Program-made: the position numbers and the translations under genes
Source of the DNA: Gp6-AA40 sp046765795
GTDB taxonomy: Bacteria > Acidobacteriota > Vicinamibacteria > Vicinamibacterales > UBA2999
Direction: 5' to 3'
DNA: 23,636 bases
NCBI GenBank assembly: GCA_046765795.1
Contig: JBKPRH010000157.1
Coordinates: 1-23,636 of the forward strand
Notes under the pieces: model-generated
Told to the model about the DNA's origin: nothing
The model's database searches: none
Seen by the model: only the letters and a program-made list of their open reading frames with translations
In this document: positions 13,745 through 21,773 of the stretch, piece after piece
How the letters are laid out: every line of letters starts with the position of its first letter
Position numbering within the stretch: the first letter of the stretch is position 1

Positions 13745-15114
13745 AGGAGCATCCCGGCGATGGTGGCAGTCAGGAAGTTCGCAAACGTTCCCGCCAACAT
13801 CGCGCGGAGACCAAGCCGGGCGAGGTCATGCCGGCGTTCCGGCGCGAGCGCACCGATGCCGCCGATCTGGATGCCGATGGAGCTGAAGTTCGCGAACCCA
13901 CACAGCGCGAACGTCGCAATCGTGAATGACTTGGGATCGAGCATCGGCTTCAGCGGGCCGAGCTGCGAGTACGCGACGAACTCGTTGAGCACCATACGCG
14001 TGCCGAGCAGGTTCCCGACAGTCGCCGCATCGTGCCACGGCACACCGAGCGCCCACGCGATGGGTGCGAAGACCCAGCCAAGAATCAGTTGCAGGCTCAA
14101 CTCGAACCCGAAGGCCTGCCCAATGAGCCCCAGGCCGGCGTTCAACAGGGCGACGAGTGCCAGGAAGGAAATGAGCATCGCGCCGACGTTGAGCGCCAAG
14201 TGCAGACCTTCGCCAGTTCCACGGCCAATCGCATCGATGACGTTTACGTCTGTCTTCTGAACGACGAGCTTCACGGTCCCCATCGTTTCGGGCTCGCCGG
14301 TTTCGGGCACGAAGAGCTTGGCCATCATCAACGTGCCCGGCGCGGTCATGATTACCGCCGTCAGCAAATGCTGCGCCTCGACGCCAAACAGGATGTAGGC
14401 CGCCATCACGCCGCCCGAGATATGCGCCATGCCAGCGGTCATCACCGTCATCAGCTCGGACTCGGTCATGCGCGGCAGGAACGGCCGGATAGTCAGCGGC
14501 GCCTCGGTCTGCCCCATGAAGATACTTGCCGCGACATTGAGCGACTCAGCGCCGCTGGCGCGCATGAAGCGACGCATGATCACCGCGAATACGCGCACGA
14601 TGATCTGCATGATGCCGAAGTAGTAGAGCATCGCGAACAGCGCGGCGATGAAGATGATTGTCGGCAGCACCATGAACGCGAAAATGTTGGCGTACTGGCT
14701 GCCCTCTGGGCCGAGCACGCCGGTCACGATCTTCGGCCACACCGCCGGGTTGCCGAGCGGCCCGAAGACGAACGAGGACCCGACAAAGGCGAAGTCGAGA
14801 ATCTTCGTGATGACGCCGCCGAGACTCTGAAACACGACGCGTCCGACCTCGGTCTTCAACACGATCAACGCAAACAGAAACTGCAGGCCGAGCCCCCATG
14901 CGACCGTGCGGTAATCGATCGCTCGGCGCGCCGAAGACAGGCAGTATGCGAGGGCGAGGATCAAGGCGAGGCCGGCGATCGCCTGAATGCGCGTCGCGCC
15001 GGCGAACCCTAACGCGACAGCGAGAACGGCGATCGCCGCGAGCCCGCCAAGAACCAGCAGATCCTGCCGAGTCCACTCCTGACGCGCGCTCGCCACGGTT
15101 ACCGTCTCAGTCAC
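13741..15114 (-). CDS. nupC: Concentrative nucleoside transporter (NupC/CNT family)
   Basis: A 457-aa inner-membrane protein that imports nucleosides together with Na+ or H+. It has about ten hydrophobic segments. The CNT signatures are clear: SIFMGQTEAPLTIRPFL and MTAGMAHISGGVMAAY in the middle, GNLLGTRMVLNEFVAYSQLG in the second half, and ALCGFANFSSIGIQIGG near the end. The start is placed at a GTG (15112-15114) because GAAGGAG lies five bases upstream; a TTG at 15138 in the same frame has no such site. The gene follows the pyrimidine phosphorylase by 24 bases and overlaps the purine phosphorylase by four, so uptake and phosphorolysis are encoded in one operon. Confidence 0.94.
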   Translation of the reverse strand: MTETVTVASARQEWTRQDLLVLGGLAAIAVLAVALGFAGATRIQAIAGLALILALAYCLSSARRAIDYRTVAWGLGLQFLFALIVLKTEVGRVVFQSLGGVITKILDFAFVGSSFVFGPLGNPAVWPKIVTGVLGPEGSQYANIFAFMVLPTIIFIAALFAMLYYFGIMQIIVRVFAVIMRRFMRASGAESLNVAASIFMGQTEAPLTIRPFLPRMTESELMTVMTAGMAHISGGVMAAYILFGVEAQHLLTAVIMTAPGTLMMAKLFVPETGEPETMGTVKLVVQKTDVNVIDAIGRGTGEGLHLALNVGAMLISFLALVALLNAGLGLIGQAFGFELSLQLILGWVFAPIAWALGVPWHDAATVGNLLGTRMVLNEFVAYSQLGPLKPMLDPKSFTIATFALCGFANFSSIGIQIGGIGALAPERRHDLARLGLRAMLAGTFANFLTATIAGMLL

Positions 15115-15119
15115 ATGGT

Positions 15120-15126
15120 CTCCTTC
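15120..15126 (-). promoter_or_regulatory. Strong ribosome binding site fixing the nupC start
   Basis: GAAGGAG on the minus strand ends five bases before the GTG at 15114. This is the best Shine-Dalgarno in the salvage operon and argues against the TTG at 15138. Confidence 0.7.
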
Positions 15127-15138
15127 GTCGTGGCTCAA

Positions 15139-16443
15139 TCAACGAACGTTGCCCAAAATCGTCGGACGCGGCGTCGGCGGCTCGTCTCCGATCGTGATGG
15201 CGTCTCGGCACAGCGCCATTGCGGCATCGACTCCTCGCCCACCACGATGATGGAGTTCCAGCAGCGGGTGCCCGGCCACAACGCGTTCGCCGAGGCGGAC
15301 GCAGGTGATGATGCCGACGCCGTGATCGACTGATTCCTCGACCTTGTTCCGGCCCGCCCCGAGGACATTGCTCGCCCGCCCGATCGCTTCGGCCTTCAGG
15401 GCCGTGACATAGCCTTCTCGCGGCGCTCGGCAGATCTCGCGATCGGGAGCTGACGGCAACAGCGAATCGTCGTCCACGACGCGCGGGTTGCCACCTTGCC
15501 GCTCGATCATCCTGGCGAATGTCTCGAGCGCGCGGCCAGAAGACAACGCATCGGCGACACGACGCGTGGCCGCCACCTCGTCAGGTTCCTGTTCGGCGAG
15601 CACGACCATGCGCGAGGCGAGATACGTTACGGCCTCGGTGACTTCCGCCGGCCCCTTGCCTTTCAGCGTGTCGAGACACTCGACGATCTCGAGCGCATTG
15701 CCGACGGCCCGGCCGAGCGGCACATCCATATCGGTGATCACCGCCTCGGTGCGCACCCCGGCGTGACGGCCGATCGCCACCATCGACGCCGCGAGTGTCC
15801 GCGCACGATCGAGGTCTTTCATGAATGCCCCGTCACCGCACTTGACATCGAGCACGAGCGCGTTGCTGCCCTCGGCGAGCTTCTTGCTCATAATCGACGC
15901 CGAGATCAACGGAATGCTCTCGACGGTGGCTGTCACGTCGCGCAGCGCGTAGAGCTTCTTGTCTGCAGGTGCGAGCGATGCGGTCTGACCAATGATGGCC
16001 GTCCCGACGTCACGAAGCGCCTGCTTGAACTGGTCGATCGTCAGATCGATCCGGAACCCGGGGATCGATTCGAGCTTGTCGAGTGTGCCGCCCGTGTGCC
16101 CGAGCCCACGTCCGGACATCTTCGGCACGATCGCGCCGCACGCCGCGGCGACCGGCGCGAGGATCACGGAGATCTTGTCGCCGACGCCGCCGGTGCTGTG
16201 CTTGCCGACCTTGATGCCAGGAATGTCGGAGAGGTCCACACGATCGCCGGACCGTACCATTGCGTCGGTGAGCCAACCGGTTTCCTCGTCGCTCATCCCT
16301 CGCAACACGATGGCCATCAGCAGCGCTGATGCCTGATAGTCGGGGATCGATCCGTCGGTGACACCGGCGATGAAGGCATCGATCTCGCTGCGCGACAGAG
16401 CATCGCCGTCGCGCTTGCGGGCGATGGCATCGACAAATCGCAT
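15139..16443 (-). CDS. pdp: Thymidine / pyrimidine-nucleoside phosphorylase
   Basis: A 434-aa enzyme that cleaves thymidine, deoxyuridine and, in the Pdp type, uridine with phosphate. The glycosyltransferase-family-3 signatures are present: GIKVGKHSTGGVGDK (phosphate loop with the Lys, His and Ser), MSGRGLGHTGGTLDKLES (the family pattern), and DVKCGDGAFMKD. The start is the ATG at 16441-16443, giving the same length as Bacillus Pdp; a GTG at 16455 would add four residues. Pdp and DeoA cannot be told apart with certainty by eye. It is the first gene of the salvage operon (pdp-nupC-punA-cdd), with the transporter start 25 bases downstream, and it is divergent from the HEAT-repeat gene. Confidence 0.93.
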   Translation of the reverse strand: MRFVDAIARKRDGDALSRSEIDAFIAGVTDGSIPDYQASALLMAIVLRGMSDEETGWLTDAMVRSGDRVDLSDIPGIKVGKHSTGGVGDKISVILAPVAAACGAIVPKMSGRGLGHTGGTLDKLESIPGFRIDLTIDQFKQALRDVGTAIIGQTASLAPADKKLYALRDVTATVESIPLISASIMSKKLAEGSNALVLDVKCGDGAFMKDLDRARTLAASMVAIGRHAGVRTEAVITDMDVPLGRAVGNALEIVECLDTLKGKGPAEVTEAVTYLASRMVVLAEQEPDEVAATRRVADALSSGRALETFARMIERQGGNPRVVDDDSLLPSAPDREICRAPREGYVTALKAEAIGRASNVLGAGRNKVEESVDHGVGIITCVRLGERVVAGHPLLELHHRGGRGVDAAMALCRDAITIGDEPPTPRPTILGNVR

Positions 16444-16455
16444 GGGGAAGGGCAC

Positions 16456-16481
16456 AGTATAAGGCCTCGCTCCAGTAGAAT
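16456..16481. promoter_or_regulatory. Candidate divergent -10 elements between pdp and the HEAT gene
   Basis: The 50-base divergent spacer has TATACT on the minus strand (16461-16456), 12 bases before the pdp ATG. It also has TAGAAT on the plus strand (16476-16481), 12 bases before the HEAT-gene ATG. Neither has a recognisable -35 box, and both would give very short 5' leaders. Back-to-back promoters here are required by the gene layout; these are the best candidates. Confidence 0.35.
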
Positions 16482-16493
16482 CCTGTATGGCAC

Positions 16494-18743
16494 ATGCCGT
16501 CGACGACGCCGACGACCGAGCCGATGTCCGCGGAACGAAGCGGGCTGCTGGCCGAATTCGCCCGCGCCTGTAAAGCCGCGGCTCGGGCGGTTTCTCTTTA
16601 TCCGGGCGCGCATCCCGCCATCGGCGGCTCCCTGTCCCGTCTGGTCTCGGCCTCGGGACGCCTCACGAGCGACGGCCGTGTCGTATGCAGCGTACATCCC
16701 GACATGCTGGCGATCGAAGGCGAGGCACCGGTGCGTCCCGATCCGGCGATCGGCGAACTCGCCACGCTGTTACATGAACACCTGATCGGCGAGTTGACGA
16801 TCCAGCGCGAAGCCGATGCCGAAGACTGGCGGGCGCTGCTTCTGTTGCTCGCTCGTGCTCCAGAGGATTTGCTCGCCGAGGGCGGGATCGGCAGCGCGTG
16901 GGTCGGCAGCGGCCGATCGCACTTCGAGATCCGCGAGATCGACTACGCCGAAATGCTGCGCGAGCGCGCCAGCGGTGAGAAGGCGCAGTGGGATCGCATC
17001 ATCGCGCTGTGCTTGCAGGGCGACACCAGCGGCCTCGACGACCTCGCGCTCGAATCGCTCCTCGAGTGCCTGAGCGACCCGCAGCGATTTGGCGATCTGC
17101 TCGAGCACTTCCAGACTTCCGAGGCTGTCGAAACGCTCAGCGTCAGCGCGCGCGTGGCTGCGCTGCTGCAGTTGGTGCGGACTGCTCTCGAAGCCGCCAA
17201 AGCCCGCAACCCCGCGGCCGCCGAGCACGCGCTGCAGACGATGGCCGATTCGTGCGCGCGCCTGACGCCGGAGATGATGCTGGCAATGCTCGGTTCGCGG
17301 CAGTCATCCAATGCCGATGATGCGCAGATGGCCAACGATCTGATGCAGCGAATGAGCGATCAGACCGTCGCCTCCTTCGTGGCACGGTCGGTGACGACCG
17401 AAAAGGGCGCGACGGAACGTCTCGCGCATGCGCTCGAAGTGCTCGTTCCTGAAGCGGAGCGTAAGGGACGGGTCCTCGAACTTGCGCACGAGGAGGCCCG
17501 GCACAGCGAGGGCGGCCAGGAGGAAGGCTTCGAGCAACTCTGGCAGAGCGCCGCCGACATGCTCAGGTCGTACTCGGACGCCACGTTCGTGTCCGATGAG
17601 TACGACCAGGAGCTGACGGCCGCGCGCGCGCAGGCGCTCGAGGTGGAGCGCGTGTCCGACGATCCGCCGGAGCGCGTGCACGCCTGGATCGCAACCGTCT
17701 CCGAGTCGGCGTTGCAGGATCTCGATCTCAATCTCCTGCGCGATCTGCTTCGAATCGAACATGACGCGGCACTCTGGGAAGGCATGGCGTCGGTCGTCGT
17801 GGGCGAGATCGAGCGTCGCGTCCTCATCGGCGATGCGCCGAGCGCACATGCACTGGCCGAGGCGCTGGTAAAGGAAACGACCACTGACGGTCGCCCTGAG
17901 CTGCGCGCAGTCGCGACCCGTACCGTTGAACGTCTGGCGGCGGGACCGCTGGTGAAACATGTTGGCGCGAGCCTCAGGAAGGTCGAAGACGTCGAAGTCG
18001 AATTCCTGAATCGCTTATGCCACACGATCGGCGCCGGCGTCGTACGCCCGCTCGCGGAGCTACTCGCCGTCGAGGAGAATCCAAAATCCACTCGCCGTCT
18101 GCGCGAGCTCTTGCTCGGATTTGGTGCTGCAGGCCGGCAGTCGGTCGAGAAACTAAAGAACTCTCCGAATCCTGCGGTGCGTCGCACCGCGATCGATCTG
18201 CTCCGGGCGTTCGGCGGTCAGGAAGCGCTGCCCGAACTGGTGTCGATGCTCAACGACGCCGACCCGCAGGTGCAACGCGAATCCATCCGCGCCATCGTCC
18301 AGATCGGCACGAACAACGCGTATGCCGTTCTACAACGCGCGCTGGTCAGCAAGAGTGCGACACGCGAGACGGTGCTGCAGGAGCTGCTCGGGCTTCGGGA
18401 TGACAAAGCCGCGCCCCTGCTCTGCTACGTACTCAAACAGACGCAGCCGACGGGCAGGTTCCTCAAGGTTCATCTCGACATGATCGACGCCCTCGGCAAC
18501 TTGCGCGGTCATCCTGAATCGATTCGCACGCTCAAACAAATCTTGTACGGCGGCAGCATGTGGACACCGTTCAAGACTGCCGCACTCCGCCGTGCTGCTG
18601 CGTCGGCGCTGAAGCACATCGGGTCGGACGAGGCCGCCGCGGTTCTTGACGACGCCATCGCCACAGGCCCGCGCGGCGTTCGCAAAGCCGCGAAAGCCCA
18701 GGTCGGCACCGCCCTGCGGCCAGAGACCAAGAAGACGACGTGA
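16494..18743 (+). CDS. HEAT-repeat protein with an N-terminal domain shared with its HD-GYP neighbour
   Basis: A 749-aa soluble protein without signal peptide or membrane span. Residues about 15-150 form a domain with the sequence LYPGAHPAIGG (35-45), a strand with IEGEAPV, and EIREIDYAE near its end. The same pattern appears at the start of the next gene. The middle is acidic and helical. The C-terminal quarter (about 540-735) contains HEAT / PBS-lyase-type repeats such as NPAVRRTAIDLLRAFGGQEALPELVSMLNDADPQVQRESIRAIVQIG and a last repeat around RRAAASALKHIGSDEAAAVLDDA. HEAT arrays bind other proteins, so this is likely a scaffold or partner of the HD-GYP enzyme whose GTG overlaps its stop (GTGA, 18740-18743). 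An alternative start is the Met at residue 11. No enzymatic motif was seen. Confidence 0.8.
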   Translation: MPSTTPTTEPMSAERSGLLAEFARACKAAARAVSLYPGAHPAIGGSLSRLVSASGRLTSDGRVVCSVHPDMLAIEGEAPVRPDPAIGELATLLHEHLIGELTIQREADAEDWRALLLLLARAPEDLLAEGGIGSAWVGSGRSHFEIREIDYAEMLRERASGEKAQWDRIIALCLQGDTSGLDDLALESLLECLSDPQRFGDLLEHFQTSEAVETLSVSARVAALLQLVRTALEAAKARNPAAAEHALQTMADSCARLTPEMMLAMLGSRQSSNADDAQMANDLMQRMSDQTVASFVARSVTTEKGATERLAHALEVLVPEAERKGRVLELAHEEARHSEGGQEEGFEQLWQSAADMLRSYSDATFVSDEYDQELTAARAQALEVERVSDDPPERVHAWIATVSESALQDLDLNLLRDLLRIEHDAALWEGMASVVVGEIERRVLIGDAPSAHALAEALVKETTTDGRPELRAVATRTVERLAAGPLVKHVGASLRKVEDVEVEFLNRLCHTIGAGVVRPLAELLAVEENPKSTRRLRELLLGFGAAGRQSVEKLKNSPNPAVRRTAIDLLRAFGGQEALPELVSMLNDADPQVQRESIRAIVQIGTNNAYAVLQRALVSKSATRETVLQELLGLRDDKAAPLLCYVLKQTQPTGRFLKVHLDMIDALGNLRGHPESIRTLKQILYGGSMWTPFKTAALRRAAASALKHIGSDEAAAVLDDAIATGPRGVRKAAKAQVGTALRPETKKTT

Positions 18744-20092
18744 ACGCCACCGAACGCGCCCGACTCGCCGACGATCTTTTGCGACGACTGGCTGCGGCGA
18801 TTCGCGGCGCGCAACTCTACGCGCCGGGTCATCCGCTCGTCACACGCAGTATCACCTCGCTGCTCGAGACGCTGGCCACCGCTCACCAGCACATGCCATC
18901 CGTGACCATCGGCATCGTCGGCGAGGACCTGGTCGTCGGCGACATCCCGATCCGCGAGGCTGCGGCCACGATGGGCGAGCTGATGCGGCGCGTGCAACAA
19001 GCGGGGATCGAGCGCATCGTCATCGACCGCGGCGTGCAGAGCGACGAGATCATGCGGCTCGTCGAGACCGTGTCGCGATCGGAGTCAGGCGACCAGACCG
19101 CAGCGCTGTCCCATCTGCCGCACATTCGCGTCGGCCGGCTGCAGGTGGATGAGCAGACCGAAGCGGGCGTTGGCGACATCGCCACATTCCGCAGGCTCTA
19201 TGACGACGCCGTGAAGGTCGCTGAGACGTTGTGGGAAAGCGCCGGCGTCGAAGGCATCCCCGACGCGGACGCCGCGCGCGGCATGGTCGATTCGCTGGCA
19301 CAAGCGGTGGCGCAGAACCGCACCGCGTTGCTCGCCCTCACCGCGCTCAAGAACTACGACAACTACACCTTCACGCACATGGTGAACGTGTCGATCCTCA
19401 CGATGGGCCAGGCACGTGGCGTCGGGATCGACGGTCCGCTGCTGCGTGAGTTCGGACTTGCCGCGTTGATGCATGACATCGGCAAGGTCAAAACGCCGAA
19501 CGAGATCCTGAATAAACCCGACAAGTTGACCGAGGAGGAGTACGAGATCCTCAAGCGGCACACCGTTGATGGCGCGCAGATCCTTCGCAAGACGCCGGAG
19601 ATGCCCACGCTCGCCCCGGTCGTCGCGTTCGAGCACCATCTGCGCGCCGACGGAACCGGCTACCCCAGCGCACAGCGCGCGCAACTCAATCTGGCGACGA
19701 CGCTGTGCGGGATCGCGGACGTCTACGATGCGATGCGATCGCAGCGGGTGTATCAGCCGGCATTCCCGACCGACCGCATTCTGGCGGTGTTACAACGCAA
19801 TGACGGCAAGCAGTTCGACCAGCATCTGGTTCGACGGTTTGTGCAGTTGGTCGGCATCTATCCCGTCGGCAACATGGTCCGCCTCTATAACGGCGAAATC
19901 GCTGTCGTGATGAAAGCCCACGCTCCCGATCCGTATCGGCCGCGCGTGCGCATCCTGATGACGGCCGACGAGATGCCGCTGGCGAATCCGATCGAAGTCA
20001 ATCTGTGGGAAATGGCTGACGAGCAGGACAATGCCATTCAAGCGCCGCTCGATCCCGCGGAATATGGCATCGATCCATTGTTACAACTCTGA
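18740..20092 (+). CDS. HD-GYP domain cyclic-di-GMP phosphodiesterase
   Basis: A 450-aa protein. Residues 1-140 are a domain similar to the start of the HEAT protein (LYAPGHPLVTRSI at 26-38, IGIVGEDLVVGDIPIRE, HIRVGRLQVDE at 128-138). Residues about 200-375 are an HD-GYP domain with all the usual metal ligands: H213 (FTHMVNVS), H245-D246 (MHDIGKV), H274 (LKRHTVDGAQ), H299-H300 and D327 (GIADVYDAM). The signature loop is HHLRADGTGYP (299-309), where the canonical HHERxDGxGYP has Glu; here it is Leu. Such enzymes hydrolyse c-di-GMP to pGpG or GMP. A C-terminal region (about 375-450) resembles a small beta domain. It begins with a GTG overlapping the HEAT gene stop, implying coupled translation. 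Confidence 0.92.
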   Translation: MNATERARLADDLLRRLAAAIRGAQLYAPGHPLVTRSITSLLETLATAHQHMPSVTIGIVGEDLVVGDIPIREAAATMGELMRRVQQAGIERIVIDRGVQSDEIMRLVETVSRSESGDQTAALSHLPHIRVGRLQVDEQTEAGVGDIATFRRLYDDAVKVAETLWESAGVEGIPDADAARGMVDSLAQAVAQNRTALLALTALKNYDNYTFTHMVNVSILTMGQARGVGIDGPLLREFGLAALMHDIGKVKTPNEILNKPDKLTEEEYEILKRHTVDGAQILRKTPEMPTLAPVVAFEHHLRADGTGYPSAQRAQLNLATTLCGIADVYDAMRSQRVYQPAFPTDRILAVLQRNDGKQFDQHLVRRFVQLVGIYPVGNMVRLYNGEIAVVMKAHAPDPYRPRVRILMTADEMPLANPIEVNLWEMADEQDNAIQAPLDPAEYGIDPLLQL

Positions 20093-20097
20093 ACCAC

Positions 20098-20113
20098 GCA
20101 CAATGCACAATGC
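20098..20113. repeat. Short direct repeat in the spacer after the HD-GYP gene
   Basis: GCACAAT is repeated twice in tandem (20098-20104 and 20105-20111), followed by GC and then a related CGATGCACTC. It is a very short example of the word-repeat spacers seen elsewhere in the window. An AGGA at 20129-20132, eight bases before the ATG at 20141, serves the next gene. Confidence 0.4.
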
Positions 20114-20140
20114 TCGATGCACTCTTATAGGATCCTCCTA

Positions 20141-21766
20141 ATGCGTCGAATCCTCCCCCTCTTGGCCGGCGTCTGCCTGTTCATTGTGGCTTTCGCATTC
20201 GACGGTGCCTCGCTTGGCGCCGCTGACTCGCCGCGTCTGATCGTGACCCTCGTCGTCGATCAGATGCGCGCCGATTACCTGCAGGTCTTCAACAAGCACT
20301 GGCGCGGCGGGTTCCGCACGCTGCTCGACAAAGGGATGGTGTTCGAGAACGCTCGCTACCCATACCTCGTCACCGTGACCTGCGCCGGCCACGCGACCAT
20401 TGGCACAGGCGCGCTGCCGCATCGCCACGGGATGATCAACAACACGTGGTGGGAGCGGAAGGAACGAGCGCTGACGGGATGCTCCAGCGATCCGGCGACG
20501 ACCGACATCACGTATGGCCGTCCAATTCGACTCGGGAACAGCGCTGCTCACCTGTTGGCACCGACGCTCGCTGACGAATTGCGCGCGCAGAAGCCCGGCT
20601 CCCGCATCGTTTCGGTTTCGATGAAAGCGCGCAGCGCCATCTCGTTGGCCGGACGAGCGGCGGATGCCATCGTGTGGTTCGACGATCCATCCGGGTCGTG
20701 GGCCACGTCGAAAGCATTTGCCTCGGAGCCAGTGCCAGCAGTCAAGGAGTTCGTCGAGAAGAATCCGTACGAAAAGGACCTCGGCCGCGTCTGGACGCTT
20801 TCGGGTCCGCCTGACTCGTACGTGAACCGCGACGCCGGCGTCGGCGAGCGCCCGTTAGCCGGATGGAATGGCCTGTTTCCGCATCCCATCAACGGTCGAG
20901 GCGGCGTAGACGCGCAGTTCTTCGCCCTCTGGCAGGCGACGCCGCTGGCCGACGTCTATCTCGGCAAGCTCGCTGCGTCCCTCGTAGACAGCTTCAAGCT
21001 CGGACAAAGCGAGGGCACTGACTTTCTGGGCGTGAGCTTCTCTGTCCTCGACGATGTCGGTCATGCGTTTGGTCCCGACAGCCGAGAAGTCGAAGACATC
21101 CTGCGACAGCTCGATGTCACGCTGGGCACGCTGATCGCGCATCTCGACGCTAAGGTCGGACGCGCCAACTACGTGCTGGCGCTCTCCGCCGATCATGGAG
21201 TTGCGCCGATGCCGATCCCGCCGCGCGGTGGTCGCGTGGCGACCGAAGACGTACGCGAACGAATCGAGGACGCACTGAGAACCGCGTGGGGACCGCTGGA
21301 GAAGGGCACCTACGTGGACGCGGTGAACTTCACCGATGTGTATTTCGCGGCCGGCGTCTACGAGAAACTGCGGACGAATGAGACGCTGATGGCGTCGGTC
21401 ATCAAGAGCGTCGAAGAGATTCCCGGAATCTTGCGCGTGCTTCGCACCGATCAACTCTCGGACAAAAGCCGCGATGCGATGGTGCGCAGTGCGGCGCTCA
21501 GCTACTTCGCCGGTCGAAGCGGCGATTGGATGGTCGTCCCGAGGGAGTACTGGTTCATGAGCCCGCGCGCGGTCATCGGCACCACGCACGGCTCACCCTA
21601 TGAGTACGACACGCACGTTCCGATGATCTTCTTTGGCGGCGGCGTCAAGGCGGGACGATCGAGCGCCAACGTCACGCCCGCCGACATCGCCCCGACGCTG
21701 GCCGATCTCGCGGCCGTCAAGCTGCCGATGGCCGAAGGGAAGCCGCTGCTGGGCGGCGAGCGCTAG
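20141..21766 (+). CDS. PafA-like alkaline phosphatase superfamily protein, exported
   Basis: A 541-aa secreted or periplasmic metallo-phosphatase. MRRILPLLAGVCLFIVAFAF is a clear signal peptide, probably cleaved near GAADS. Metal sites are visible at D40 (LVVDQMRADY), D and H in LDDVGHAFGPDS, DH in LSADHGVAP, and H in GTTHGSPYEYDTHVP. The nucleophile is the Thr in VTVTCAGHATIGTG (T80). N100/N101 (MINNTWW) and K162-A-R164 (SMKARSAI) match the Asn, Lys and Arg residues of PafA, which favour phosphate monoesters, rather than diesterase-type members that lack the Lys/Arg pair. The ATG at 20141 is preferred over 20117 because AGGA lies 8 bases upstream and the signal peptide begins there. It follows the HD-GYP gene by 48 bases. 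Confidence 0.88.
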   Translation: MRRILPLLAGVCLFIVAFAFDGASLGAADSPRLIVTLVVDQMRADYLQVFNKHWRGGFRTLLDKGMVFENARYPYLVTVTCAGHATIGTGALPHRHGMINNTWWERKERALTGCSSDPATTDITYGRPIRLGNSAAHLLAPTLADELRAQKPGSRIVSVSMKARSAISLAGRAADAIVWFDDPSGSWATSKAFASEPVPAVKEFVEKNPYEKDLGRVWTLSGPPDSYVNRDAGVGERPLAGWNGLFPHPINGRGGVDAQFFALWQATPLADVYLGKLAASLVDSFKLGQSEGTDFLGVSFSVLDDVGHAFGPDSREVEDILRQLDVTLGTLIAHLDAKVGRANYVLALSADHGVAPMPIPPRGGRVATEDVRERIEDALRTAWGPLEKGTYVDAVNFTDVYFAAGVYEKLRTNETLMASVIKSVEEIPGILRVLRTDQLSDKSRDAMVRSAALSYFAGRSGDWMVVPREYWFMSPRAVIGTTHGSPYEYDTHVPMIFFGGGVKAGRSSANVTPADIAPTLADLAAVKLPMAEGKPLLGGER

Positions 21767-21773
21767 CCGCTCG

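Noticed and set aside
13004..14260. Long open frame (418 codons) on the plus strand across punA and nupC
   Set aside because: It is the antisense of two well-recognised genes and its translation is rich in His/Arg with no domain, as expected from GC-rich codon bias.
14032..15012. 326-codon plus-strand frame antisense to nupC
   Set aside because: The translation is dominated by Gln, His, Arg and Glu, is wholly covered by the transporter gene, and has no ribosome site.
15496..16329. 277-codon plus-strand frame antisense to pdp
   Set aside because: A shadow of the phosphorylase gene, with no recognisable protein family.
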